In this document: positions 1 through 8,848 of the stretch, piece by piece
Position numbering within the stretch: position 1 is the first letter of the stretch
Layout: each line of letters begins with the position of its first letter
Origin: Nocardia jinanensis
GTDB lineage: Bacteria; Actinomycetota; Actinomycetes; Mycobacteriales; Mycobacteriaceae
Assembly (NCBI RefSeq): GCF_014645735.1
Contig: NZ_BMMH01000004.1
Coordinates: forward strand, 62,001-126,000
Length of the DNA: 64,000 bases
Direction: 5' to 3'
Program-made: the position numbers and the translations under genes
The notes under the pieces: model-generated
Told to the model about the DNA's origin: nothing
What the model saw: only the letters and a program-made list of their open reading frames with translations
The model's database searches: none

Positions 1-2
1 GC

Positions 3-227
3 CCGGGGTGCGGGAAACGCCCATGGGTCCCGGCGACCCTGCTGCGGGTCCGTCGGGCCCTGGCAACCGGGGCGCCGGTAGTGGATGTGTTCTGCCCGTA
101 CCTCCGCAGCTGCGGACTGGTGACGGTGGTCGGCGACCGGATCATCGACCAGCACGAGTACACCATGTACGGATACCGGCGGGAGCCCTGCCCGTGGAGC
201 CTGGTGCGTGTCCGTGAAGCACAGTGA
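3..227 (+). CDS. hypothetical protein, 5'-truncated
   Basis: The frame is open from the first bases of the window to a TGA at 225-227, so about 74 C-terminal residues are visible and the N-terminus lies outside. The visible part has a Cys pair in a CPYLRSCG stretch, a valine-rich strand and a basic tail. I do not recognise a family. The stop overlaps the GTG start of the next gene in a GTGA, which implies one transcript and coupled translation. Codon use looks normal for the window. Confidence 0.45.
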   Translation, partial: PGCGKRPWVPATLLRVRRALATGAPVVDVFCPYLRSCGLVTVVGDRIIDQHEYTMYGYRREPCPWSLVRVREAQ

Positions 228-604
228 CCGCCGCCGAGATACGTGCCCGGATCGAACGGGACAGCACAGCCAACCGGTACGTCAACACCGCACATTTCGC
301 CGAGTCCGCCGGTGTGGAACCGCGGCAGATATCGCGGTGGCTGCACACCGGCACGGTATGGGTACCGCGCCCCGCCGTCCTGCTGGGGCGCGCCGCTCAA
401 CCCGGGTGGGAACCGGCCGCGATCGTGGACTGGACACCGGGATTGCCCGGCGTGGATCGGCCCGAACCGATTCGGCATCTGTCCACGCCGGAGATGGCCG
501 AGAAATGGCACACCTCACCGCAGCAGCTGTGGATCGACATCGGCGGCGAGTTCGTCCCTGCCCCTGATCTGTGGCTGGGTGGCCGCCCCGGGTGGCGCCC
601 ATAG
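224..604 (+). CDS. hypothetical protein, possible DNA-binding fold
   Basis: This 126-residue protein starts at a GTG that overlaps the preceding stop by 4 bases, which decides the start. Residues about 20-60 contain an ISRWLHTG stretch that reads like the second half of a helix-turn-helix, followed by a bulky hydrophobic segment. The C-terminus has a WHTSPQQLW stretch, again like a short HTH-type helix. No catalytic motif, signal peptide or membrane segment is visible. A small regulator is possible but unproven. It is probably cotranscribed with the truncated gene upstream. Confidence 0.5.
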   Translation: MTAAEIRARIERDSTANRYVNTAHFAESAGVEPRQISRWLHTGTVWVPRPAVLLGRAAQPGWEPAAIVDWTPGLPGVDRPEPIRHLSTPEMAEKWHTSPQQLWIDIGGEFVPAPDLWLGGRPGWRP

Positions 605-859
605 AGCTTCCCGGCATCAGGCCGGGGATAGAAGAAAAGGAGTGACACCTGCCCGTGCACCGCCGAGAGGGGGCGGAGCGCGGGCCGGGTTGCACCCCGC
701 CCTCATATGGTCCGCGCCGTGGCAGTGATCTGGCGGCGTAAACGCAACCCCACCACCGACTCGGCACCCGGGCCGCTGGTTTCGGATGTGTCCAGGCTGA
801 CCGCGGCTTCCGCTCCGCGAGTCTGCGATTCTGCCCCGAGGCCGCGATTTCGCCCGGTG

Positions 860-2032
860 TCAGCGGTTCTCGGTGCCCCAGTGCAGGAGATCGCCCCGAT
901 TCAGCGCCTGGGCCAGCAGATCCGGGAACCGGTCGGGGGTGCAGGCGAACGCCGGAACACCGAGCGCCGCCAGTGCCGCCGCGTTCTCGCGATCGTAGGA
1001 GGGCGCGCCGTCGTCGGAGAGCGCCAGCAGCACCACCACCTGCACGCCGGACTCCTTCATGGCGTGTACGCGACGCAGCATCTCCTCCCGGACCCCGCCC
1101 TCGTAGAGATCGGAGATCAGGAAGAACAGGCTGTCGGCGGGCCGGGTGATCAGCGTCTGGCAGTAGGCGATGGCCCGGTTGATATAGGTTCCGCCGCCCA
1201 GTTGGGTGCCGAACAGTACATCGACAGGATCGGACAGCTTTTCGGTGAGGTCCACGACCTCGGTGTCGAAGACCACCAGCGAGGTGCGCAGCGACCGCAT
1301 CGACGCCAGGACCGCACCGAAGACCGAAGAGTAGACGACACTGGAGGCCATCGACCCGGATTGGTCGATCGCCAGGATCACATCGCGGTGCACCGCCTGG
1401 GCGCGCCGACCGTAACCCACCAGCCGCTCGGCGATGATGGTGCGCTGCTCCGGTAGATAATTCGCGAGGTTCTTGCGGATCGTGCGGTCGAAATCGATAT
1501 CGCGCGGTTTGGGCCGGGAGGTCCGGGCCGATCGGTTCAGCGCCCCGCTCACCGCGGCCACCGTCCGGGTCGCGATCCGTTGCTCTATCTCCCTGACCAC
1601 CTTCGATACCACCATCCGGGCGGTCGCCTTGGTGGTCTCCGGGATCACCCGGTTCAGGCTGAGCAGCGTGCCGACCAGGTGCACATCGGGTTCGACCGCC
1701 TCCATCAGTTCCGGTTCCAGCAGCAGCTGGGTGAGGTTCAGCCGCTCCACCGCGTCACGCTGGACGACCTCGACCACGGTCGACGGGAAGTAGGTGCGGA
1801 TATCACCGAGCCATCGGGCCACCCGCGGCGCCGAACCGCCGAGACCGCCGGCCCGATCGCCGCGCGAACCGCCCGCCCCACTGTCGTAGACCGCGCCGAG
1901 GGCTTTGTCGATGGCCTTGTCATCGGCGGTACCGAGTCCGCCGAGAGCCGGTTCGGCGGCCGAACCGAGGACGAGACGCCAGCGACGCAACCGTGCCTCG
2001 TCGGGGAGCCCGTGCGGTGCGTTGGTGTTCAT
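860..2032 (-). CDS. VWA domain protein of a MoxR-VWA cluster (YehP-like)
   Basis: This 390-residue protein has a von Willebrand A domain in its C-terminal half. The MIDAS signature is Asp223-x-Ser225-x-Ser227 in AIDQSGSMAS, followed by a GGGTY threonine loop and an ISDLYEGG aspartate, so all three metal-ion loops are present. The N-terminal half is helical with no recognised domain. The ATG start overlaps the stop of the DUF5682 gene by 4 bases, making it the last gene of a four-gene operon. VWA proteins next to MoxR ATPases usually act as a metal-dependent adaptor that the ATPase remodels. By gene order and family it corresponds to E. coli YehP, which has no established function. Confidence 0.88.
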   Translation of the reverse strand: MNTNAPHGLPDEARLRRWRLVLGSAAEPALGGLGTADDKAIDKALGAVYDSGAGGSRGDRAGGLGGSAPRVARWLGDIRTYFPSTVVEVVQRDAVERLNLTQLLLEPELMEAVEPDVHLVGTLLSLNRVIPETTKATARMVVSKVVREIEQRIATRTVAAVSGALNRSARTSRPKPRDIDFDRTIRKNLANYLPEQRTIIAERLVGYGRRAQAVHRDVILAIDQSGSMASSVVYSSVFGAVLASMRSLRTSLVVFDTEVVDLTEKLSDPVDVLFGTQLGGGTYINRAIAYCQTLITRPADSLFFLISDLYEGGVREEMLRRVHAMKESGVQVVVLLALSDDGAPSYDRENAAALAALGVPAFACTPDRFPDLLAQALNRGDLLHWGTENR

Positions 2033-4383
2033 GCGGGCACTCCCAGGATGTCGGCGACGGTGCGCAGAGCGAGTAGGCCCCGCTCGGGGTCGGTATCGGT
2101 GGGGGCGGCGGGCGCGGCCGGGCGTCCGTCGCGCACGGCTTCGCCGATCGCGCGGCGCTCCCCGGACTCGAAGGCGCCGAAAGTGCGGCGCAGCAACGGG
2201 ACGACCTCGACGAACTGCGCTTCGGACAGCCCGGCGAGCCATCCGTCGACGAGTTCCAGCAGGGCACGGTCGTGCACCAGCACCAGCCCGCGACCGCCGA
2301 CGAAACCGTCGACCCAGGCCGCTTTCGCGGCCGCTGTGTTGCCGACCGACAGGGCCGCCGCCAGCCGCCGGGCAGCCTCGTCGGTATCGAACCGGTCGGC
2401 ATCGCAGAGCAGGCGTACCGTCCGGCCCACCAGCAGTCCGTGTACATCCGGCCGGTCGGCCAGCCGGGCCAGCACCGTCAGCCACTGTTCGGTGGATGCG
2501 GCGTGGTCTCGGGTGTGTATCGCGGTGGTGGCGGTATCGAGCTGATCGCGCAGCGCCGCCGCGGTGTCGTCACCGAGACCGGTGACCGCGGCGGGGAGCC
2601 CGGCGCAGATCCGGACGAGCATGCTGTCCGCGACGTGGGTGAGGGCGGAGGTATCGGTACCCCGGACGTCTCCGTACCGCAGCGTGCGGAGCACACCCGG
2701 CAGCGCCGCCAGCAGATGAGTCATATCGTGGTCCACCGCGGCTGCCGAACCGAGCCGGGCGATCAGTCCGTCGAGGGCACCCGGAAGTTCGGCGAGCAGC
2801 GCGAATTCCAGTGCCTCGGTGAGTTCGGTGACCCCGCTACCGGGCCGCGCGGCCGTATCGAGGATCTTCGCCTCGGCCGCCACCCGCACCGTGGTGCCCC
2901 ACCGGGACGCCTCGATCACCCGGACCGCGAACTCCGGCTCCCAGCGCAGCTCCCAGGTCTCCCGGAATGTGCCCGTCGACCGCACGGTGCCGGCGGCGGG
3001 CGTACCCCAGTGCACGCCCAGCAGCCGGAGCCGGTGCAGCAGCCGGGATCTGGCGATATCGCGCTCCTTGCGCAGATCCAGGTCGAGGGTCCGGACCAGG
3101 GCTTCCTGTTTCAGCCGCAGGGTTCGGGCCTCGGCTCGTAGATCGGCTTCCAGCGGTACCGTCGGTGCCTCGGGTGGTACGGCGCCGAGGGCCTCGCCGA
3201 CCACCAGTTCGGAACCGACCAGGCGCAGCATGGTCTCGTCGCCCTCACACAGCACCGCCCGGGTCGCCTCGGTGACCTCGGACAGTCCGGCCAGTGGCCG
3301 GGCTCGCAGTGCGGCCAGGGTTTCGGCCAGTCGTACGGCCTCGATGATGTGGGCACTGGACACCGGTAGATCGTGGCCCCGCAATACGCCCGCGACCTTG
3401 GTGAGCCAGGATGCGATCGGCCGCTCGGTTTCGCTGAACAGGTGGTGATACCACCCCGGCGAGGTGATCCCCGCGCCGTAGCCGGATGCCGCGGCGAGCC
3501 GGGAATGCGTCCACGGCACCCAGGTCAGGGTGGCCTTGACCTTCGGTAGGCCTTTGAGCAGGCGGATATCCGCGGCGGCCGGGCCGAGCGGCTCCTGGAG
3601 TGCGGGAGCGTGCCACGCGCCGCAGACGACGGCGATCCGGCGGGCGCCGTCTTTGCGCGCCTTGCGCAGGACTTGTCGCATGTGGGCTTCCCGGATCAGG
3701 GTGTGCCGATCGAGTACCAGCGGATCGGGTTCCGGCGGCGCCGGGTCGGGATCGCCCACCCCGCCGACCGATTCGGCCGGGGTCGCCCCGGTCGGCGCGT
3801 CGCCCGGCTCGGCGATTACGGCAACAGATTCCGGCCCATCGGTGGATTCGGAGCCGGTATCGGATTCCGGCTCGATGAGCGCGGTCTCCCGGAGCGCGGC
3901 CATGGCCTCGATGATGGCTTCGAAGGTCCCGGTGTCCGAACTCGATTCGACCACCGCGTCCCACCAGCGCTCGGCATCGTCGTATCCGCCCGCGGCCGCC
4001 AGTTCGGCGAGTGCGTCACGACCGCCGGACCTGTCGTCGGCGGCCAGCACCTGGGCAGCGGGCAGATCGCAGAACCGGACCGGCACATCGTTGTCGACTG
4101 CGTAGCGCAGCGCCTGCCATTCCGGGGAGAACACCGCGTAGGGCCAGAACGCCGCCCGCGCCGGTTCCTCGGATACGTAGCCGAGCAGCGCGACCGGCGG
4201 TGCCATCGATGTGGCGGCGGTATGGATCACCAGCGGGTCCGCGTCCGCCGGGCCTTCGATCAGCACCGTGTCCGGCCGGAACTCCTCCAGTGCCAGACGC
4301 AGCGACCGGGCCGATCCGGGGCCGTGATGCCGTATTCCGTAGATCCGGGTCTGTCCGGGGTCGCCCGCGTCCGCGGGGCTCAT
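2029..4383 (-). CDS. DUF5682 family protein (YehM-like)
   Basis: This 784-residue protein of unknown biochemistry corresponds to E. coli YehM. Near the N-terminus it carries GIRHHGPGSARS followed by an IEGPADAD segment, and around residue 255-265 a VVCGAWHAPAL segment. Conserved histidines and acidic residues of this kind are reminiscent of the TraB/EreA-like fold, but that resemblance is my inference. The C-terminal half is helical and repeat-like. The start is the ATG in a 4-base overlap with the MoxR gene; the frame extends 27 codons upstream but those would lie inside that gene. Its constant pairing with MoxR and VWA proteins suggests a large effector or scaffold of that complex. No membrane segment is visible. 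Confidence 0.85.
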   Translation of the reverse strand: MSPADAGDPGQTRIYGIRHHGPGSARSLRLALEEFRPDTVLIEGPADADPLVIHTAATSMAPPVALLGYVSEEPARAAFWPYAVFSPEWQALRYAVDNDVPVRFCDLPAAQVLAADDRSGGRDALAELAAAGGYDDAERWWDAVVESSSDTGTFEAIIEAMAALRETALIEPESDTGSESTDGPESVAVIAEPGDAPTGATPAESVGGVGDPDPAPPEPDPLVLDRHTLIREAHMRQVLRKARKDGARRIAVVCGAWHAPALQEPLGPAAADIRLLKGLPKVKATLTWVPWTHSRLAAASGYGAGITSPGWYHHLFSETERPIASWLTKVAGVLRGHDLPVSSAHIIEAVRLAETLAALRARPLAGLSEVTEATRAVLCEGDETMLRLVGSELVVGEALGAVPPEAPTVPLEADLRAEARTLRLKQEALVRTLDLDLRKERDIARSRLLHRLRLLGVHWGTPAAGTVRSTGTFRETWELRWEPEFAVRVIEASRWGTTVRVAAEAKILDTAARPGSGVTELTEALEFALLAELPGALDGLIARLGSAAAVDHDMTHLLAALPGVLRTLRYGDVRGTDTSALTHVADSMLVRICAGLPAAVTGLGDDTAAALRDQLDTATTAIHTRDHAASTEQWLTVLARLADRPDVHGLLVGRTVRLLCDADRFDTDEAARRLAAALSVGNTAAAKAAWVDGFVGGRGLVLVHDRALLELVDGWLAGLSEAQFVEVVPLLRRTFGAFESGERRAIGEAVRDGRPAAPAAPTDTDPERGLLALRTVADILGVPA

Positions 4384-5486
4384 CCGTTGATCTCCCGGCA
4401 GGCCCGGTAGAAATCGGACCATTCGCGGCGTTCGCGCACCACGGCCTCGAGGTATTCGGTCCATACGACCGAATCGGCCGCCGGATCCTTGATCACCGAA
4501 CCGATCACCGCGCCCGCGATATCGGCGGCCCGCAGCACCCCGTCACCGAAATGCGCGGACAGCGCCATACCGTTGGTGATCACGGAGATGGCCTCGGCGG
4601 TCGAGAGTGTGCCCGACGGGGACTTCAGTTTGGTCCGGCCGTCGGCGGTGATGCCGGCGCGCAGTTCCCGGAAGATCCGCACCACGCGCCGCACCTCCTC
4701 GGCGGCGGCCGGGACCTCGGGCAGTTCCAGTGCCGAACCCAGTTGCTCGACCCGGCGGGTCACGATATCGATCTCCTCGGACTCGCTGCCCGGCAACGGG
4801 AGCACCACGGTGTTGAACCGGCGGCGCAGCGCCGAGGACAGCTCGTTCACACCGCGGTCCCGGTCGTTGGCGGTCGCGATGATGTTGAAACCCTTGGCGG
4901 CCTGCACTTCCATGCCGAGTTCGGGAACCGGAAGAGTCTTCTCCGACAGGATCGTGATCAGGGCGTCCTGTACATCCGAGGGGATCCGGGTGAGCTCTTC
5001 GAGCCGGGCGATCGCACCGGTGCGCATGGCGTTGAGGATCGGTGAGGGCACCAGCGCGGCTTCGCTCGGACCTTCGGCGAGCAGCCGGGCGTAGTTCCAG
5101 CCGTACCGGATGGCCTCCTCGGCGGTACCCGAGGTGCCTTGGACCAGCAGGGTCGACGAACCGCTGATGGCCGCCGAGAGATGTTCGGAGACCCAGGTCT
5201 TCGCGGTACCGGGTACCCCGAGCAGCAGCAGCGCGCGATCGGTGGCCAGGGTCGCGACCGCGACCTCCATGAGCCGCCGCGGACCCACGTACTTCGGCGT
5301 GATGACGGTGCCGTCCGTGAGGGTGTCGCCCAGCAGATAGGTCACCACCGCCCAGGGCGACATCGTCCAGGACGGTGGGCGCGGCCGGTCGTCCACGGCG
5401 CGCAGGGCGCGCAGTTCGTCGGCGAAGGACTGTTCGGCGTGCGGGCGCAGCAGCGCCGGGGCGGGTTCGGTGGCGACGGTGGTCAT
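4380..5486 (-). CDS. MoxR-type AAA+ ATPase (YehL-like)
   Basis: This 368-residue single-domain AAA+ ATPase has Walker A GVPGTAKT at residues 90-97. The MoxR-type Walker B region IARLEELTRIP (about 159-169) is followed by the SDVQDALITILSEK helix, and a sensor-type NIIATANDRD lies near residue 190. MoxR ATPases are hexameric remodelling factors that usually act on a VWA partner, here encoded two genes downstream. The ATG start overlaps the SWIM gene stop by 4 bases and its own stop overlaps the DUF5682 start by 4, so stoichiometric translation is likely. E. coli YehL is the nearest named relative I can suggest. Confidence 0.9.
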   Translation of the reverse strand: MTTVATEPAPALLRPHAEQSFADELRALRAVDDRPRPPSWTMSPWAVVTYLLGDTLTDGTVITPKYVGPRRLMEVAVATLATDRALLLLGVPGTAKTWVSEHLSAAISGSSTLLVQGTSGTAEEAIRYGWNYARLLAEGPSEAALVPSPILNAMRTGAIARLEELTRIPSDVQDALITILSEKTLPVPELGMEVQAAKGFNIIATANDRDRGVNELSSALRRRFNTVVLPLPGSESEEIDIVTRRVEQLGSALELPEVPAAAEEVRRVVRIFRELRAGITADGRTKLKSPSGTLSTAEAISVITNGMALSAHFGDGVLRAADIAGAVIGSVIKDPAADSVVWTEYLEAVVRERREWSDFYRACREING

Positions 5487-8347
5487 TTCAGCTCCTCGAG
5501 CATCACGGATCGTTGGTGGAGGTCGTGGGCGAGCAGCCCGAGGGCCTCGGCCCAGTCGTCGGCTGCACAGCGGCCGGCCAGTGCGGTGACCTCGCCCGCG
5601 CATTCGGGTGGCAGATGGAGTGCGGCGGTGTGCAGCAGCGAGCGGTGCGCACTGGGATAGGTCCCGGGCGCGCCCCGCCGGGCCGCGGCGGTCCGGGCGC
5701 GTTCCTCGAACAGGTGCAGCAGATGCCGGGCCAGTTCCGGTGGCCAGGGGTGGGCCACCGCGGGCAGCAAGGATTCGAGTTCGGACAACCAGGCCGAACC
5801 CAGCCGCAGCAGATGCCGGAGCTGCTCGCCGGGCGGTATCAAGGCGAACAGTTCGCGACGGCGCAGGATCGCCAGATTCGACGGCATACCGACGGTGAAC
5901 AGCGCGTGGCCCCATTCGGTATCGCGCTGGGCGAGCGCCGCGTCCATCCAGCCGTCGAACAGCGGTTGCCGGAAGCGGTCGTCCACCCGCGTCGCGACGG
6001 CGCGGACCGGTGGCCCGAGTGGTCCGCGCCAATAGCTCAGCGGCAGTCCGGCGACGAGTTTCCGGAGCCTGGTCGCGGAAAGATCCGGTTGTCCGTTCCA
6101 GCGGTACCCGAACTCCGTGGTGCTATCGGTGAAACCGTCGCGGATCGCGCCCTTGTCGAGGGTTTCCGGGATATCGACGATCAGCTCGGATCCCTCGCCG
6201 GAACCGGCGTCCGCGCATTTCGACCAGGCGGCAGCGCGACCGGCCATCCGCTCGGCGAACGCCGAGCCGGGCAGCCGGGCGAGCAGCTCGGCGGCCGTAC
6301 GGCGCACATCCCCGCGACGATCGTCGAGCGCGCGTTCGAGCAGATCCTCGTCCGCGGGGCCCAACCCGTCGGCCAGTACACCGAGCAGTCCGGCTTTCGG
6401 CGCGCCCGATTCCCGGGGCCACGCCTCGGCCAGGGCATCGCGTGCGGCAGCCGGGTCGCGGCGCCGCGATTCGATCAGCCACCGCAGGCGTTCCGGCGGC
6501 CGGCCGAGGTGCCAGGTCTCGTTCCCGGCCTCCGGTTGTGCGGTATCGCGCCGGGCCAGATCGTGCCAGCGTGGAATCCACCCGGCCAGCCAGCGGCCCC
6601 GGGCACCGGCCAGCCGCAGCGCCGCCTCACGCAACTCACCGTTGCCCGCGGCGAACTCGAGCAGCTGTCCCGTGAGCCGCTCCGGGGCGCGGTAATCGTG
6701 CGGCGCCGCCGCGGCGAACCATTCGGGGAGGAAATCGGGCCTGGATCCGATGAGCAGGGCCAGCCGGTCGGCCGCCGCGCGAGGGAGCGCCGGACGTGGA
6801 TCGTCGGCGGCCGGTTCATCGGGCACCTCGACCCGGTGCGGCAGATATCCGCCTCGGGACCAGGCCATTTCCAGGGCGGTGGTCCCGAGCAGCCGGTCGG
6901 CGGTATCCCGGCCGGACAGTGCGGCGACAGCCGCGGCGACCGGATCGGGGAGTCCCGGCGGGGTGGCCGCACCTCGCGCGGTGCCCAGCAGGGCGATCGA
7001 GGCCGCCTCGGGTGTCGCAGCGATCGCGGAGCCGGTGGAATCCTCGGTCGGGCCCGCATCGTGGAACTCACCGCCGGCCACCACCGAGATCACTTCGAGT
7101 CGCCGGCCCGTCCAGGTACCGAAGACGGCCACCGGCCGGCCCCCGGACAGCGCGAGCAGCCGCCAGGGTTGCGCAGGGGATTCCAGTGGTAGTGCCGTAC
7201 CGTCGCGTTCGGCGAGCAGCCACTCCGCTCCCTGTCGGGCGGGTGTTACTCCGCGCAGCAGTACAGGCCAGGTTTCGAGCCACGGATCGGCGGCCGCCGC
7301 GGTGGCGAAATCTGCCAATGCCCCGGCGATGGTGCCGGATCCGGCGGTCTCCGGCGGCTCGGCGGCTACGGGTGCCGCCGGCTCTCGGCCCGGTCCGACC
7401 ACCGCGCGCAGCGGTGCCGCGACCGGATAGAAGTGCACATCGTATTCGGCCGCCAGGCCGACCGGTGGGGTGCTCGTGATGAAGACCGGGGACCCGAACG
7501 AATGGTCGACCAGCAACGCCAGGCGACCGGTGCGCATTCCGTAGAGCCAGGTCAGGCGGGTGTGCACCCGCTCCTCTTCCTCGGTGCGCATTCCGACGGT
7601 CAGCCACCGGTCGGCTACCGCGGGTTCGGCCTGTACCGAGTCCGCGGAAATCGGATAGCCGATACGGTTGCGGACGGCGGCCGCCAACGGCGCGGGTAGC
7701 TGGTCCAGTCTCCTGTGTGCGGCGATGAGCAGGTGCAGCCACGAGAACCGGCCCAGTATCACTTCCGGCCAGTCCGACCTGCGCACCACCGCATCGGGCA
7801 GCCGGCGCATCGCGGCTGCCGGGCCCGGCGCCTGAGCATCCACCAGCCGCGCCGCCACGGCTTCGAACGCGCCATGAGAGCGATCTGTCTGGGCCAGTCC
7901 GGTGCGAATCTGGTCGGTGAGCCAGGTATCGAGCTCGGTGAGCCCGGCCTCGACCCGTCCGTGCCGCTGCTGCGCGGTCGCCGGATCGCTGCCGCGGGCC
8001 TTCTTCGGCGGCGCGGCCGCCTTCTCGGTTCGCCGGCTCATCCATTCGGCGGCGAAATCGGCCGTATCGGCGGTCTCGGCCACTGTGCCCGCCGACCAGT
8101 TCATCAGCAGCGAAAGGGCGTGTTTGCACGGGAACTTCCGGCTCGGGCAGGAGCAGCGGAAAGCGGGGCCGGCCAGATCCACGATCGTCTGGTACGGAGT
8201 ATTTCCGCTGCCCTTGCACAAGCCCCAGAGCGCAGTCCCGGACCAGCCTGTACCGGACCATTTTCCGGCCAGTTTGCGCGCGGCGGTGAGTGAACTCGTA
8301 TCGGGTGCGAGTGCTGTCACCTGGTTCTCGGTCCACCGTTGTGTCAT
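5483..8347 (-). CDS. SWIM zinc-finger protein (YehQ-like), first gene of the operon
   Basis: This 954-residue protein has a SWIM zinc-binding motif near the N-terminus: Cys65-x-Cys67, six residues, then Cys74-x-His76. A long alpha-helical, HEAT-like region of unknown role follows. SWIM fingers bind nucleic acid or protein. The ATG at 8347 is chosen because it places the SWIM finger at the usual distance; the same frame stays open 74 codons upstream without a better start. It is the first of four genes joined by 4-base overlaps, so it would be read from a promoter in the 500-base divergent gap. It fits the SWIM partner YehQ of the E. coli yeh genes. Confidence 0.85.
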   Translation of the reverse strand: MTQRWTENQVTALAPDTSSLTAARKLAGKWSGTGWSGTALWGLCKGSGNTPYQTIVDLAGPAFRCSCPSRKFPCKHALSLLMNWSAGTVAETADTADFAAEWMSRRTEKAAAPPKKARGSDPATAQQRHGRVEAGLTELDTWLTDQIRTGLAQTDRSHGAFEAVAARLVDAQAPGPAAAMRRLPDAVVRRSDWPEVILGRFSWLHLLIAAHRRLDQLPAPLAAAVRNRIGYPISADSVQAEPAVADRWLTVGMRTEEEERVHTRLTWLYGMRTGRLALLVDHSFGSPVFITSTPPVGLAAEYDVHFYPVAAPLRAVVGPGREPAAPVAAEPPETAGSGTIAGALADFATAAAADPWLETWPVLLRGVTPARQGAEWLLAERDGTALPLESPAQPWRLLALSGGRPVAVFGTWTGRRLEVISVVAGGEFHDAGPTEDSTGSAIAATPEAASIALLGTARGAATPPGLPDPVAAAVAALSGRDTADRLLGTTALEMAWSRGGYLPHRVEVPDEPAADDPRPALPRAAADRLALLIGSRPDFLPEWFAAAAPHDYRAPERLTGQLLEFAAGNGELREAALRLAGARGRWLAGWIPRWHDLARRDTAQPEAGNETWHLGRPPERLRWLIESRRRDPAAARDALAEAWPRESGAPKAGLLGVLADGLGPADEDLLERALDDRRGDVRRTAAELLARLPGSAFAERMAGRAAAWSKCADAGSGEGSELIVDIPETLDKGAIRDGFTDSTTEFGYRWNGQPDLSATRLRKLVAGLPLSYWRGPLGPPVRAVATRVDDRFRQPLFDGWMDAALAQRDTEWGHALFTVGMPSNLAILRRRELFALIPPGEQLRHLLRLGSAWLSELESLLPAVAHPWPPELARHLLHLFEERARTAAARRGAPGTYPSAHRSLLHTAALHLPPECAGEVTALAGRCAADDWAEALGLLAHDLHQRSVMLEELK

Positions 8348-8848
8348 CCGGCGGACCTGTTTCGGTCGGTCATCGTGCCCCCGTTTCTCGGTCGCAAGAT
8401 TTCTATCGCACCCCACCGACAGAATCGCGACGCGGCTCGGCCACCAGTGGAAGAGGTTGTCGCCGAGCCATATTCGAGTTGGTGGGATTCCCGTAAATGT
8501 TGCGCGATCCGAGTGTCTCTGGCATTCTGTCCTGTTCGGCCAGACCGAGCCGCCCCTGAAGGGTGACACACCGACGAGCTACCCGACGGGGTTGGCGAGG
8601 GGTGGCCATCGGCAGCCGATCGGCCCGGCCGATGACCAGATCCCATCCCCGCGGGTCAGTTCGCGCCATCGACCGCGCAGTTCCCGCGCGCCCGGTTCCG
8701 GTGTGGTGTCCGCGACCGTCCGGGACGGCGCCGCGAACAGGCTCTGTCAGGATCGGCCGTCATCGGGTAGCGTTTCGCACAGCTTTCGACCGTACGACCA
8801 CACACGGGGGCTCGACAGGCGTGTGGCCTCGAGGGGGTGGAGAACTTC
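8348..8848. other. divergent intergenic region between two NTPase operons
   Basis: About 500 bases separate the divergent SWIM-led operon and the SMC-like ATPase gene. No credible gene is seen: open frames here are shadows or N-terminal extensions. The segment near 8440-8510 is locally less GC-rich than its neighbours and is the likeliest place for the leftward promoter. I could not fix any -10/-35 pair or operator with confidence. Confidence 0.5.

Noticed and set aside
655..741. 28-codon open frame with an AAGGAG site after the first small gene
   Set aside because: It is very short, with a polar, low-information sequence; a second overlapping frame shares the same site. No support for a protein.
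707..1456. 249-residue plus-strand frame opposite the VWA gene
   Set aside because: It lies antisense to a gene with clear MIDAS motifs; its own sequence is Arg/Gly/Gln-rich and lacks any recognisable domain.
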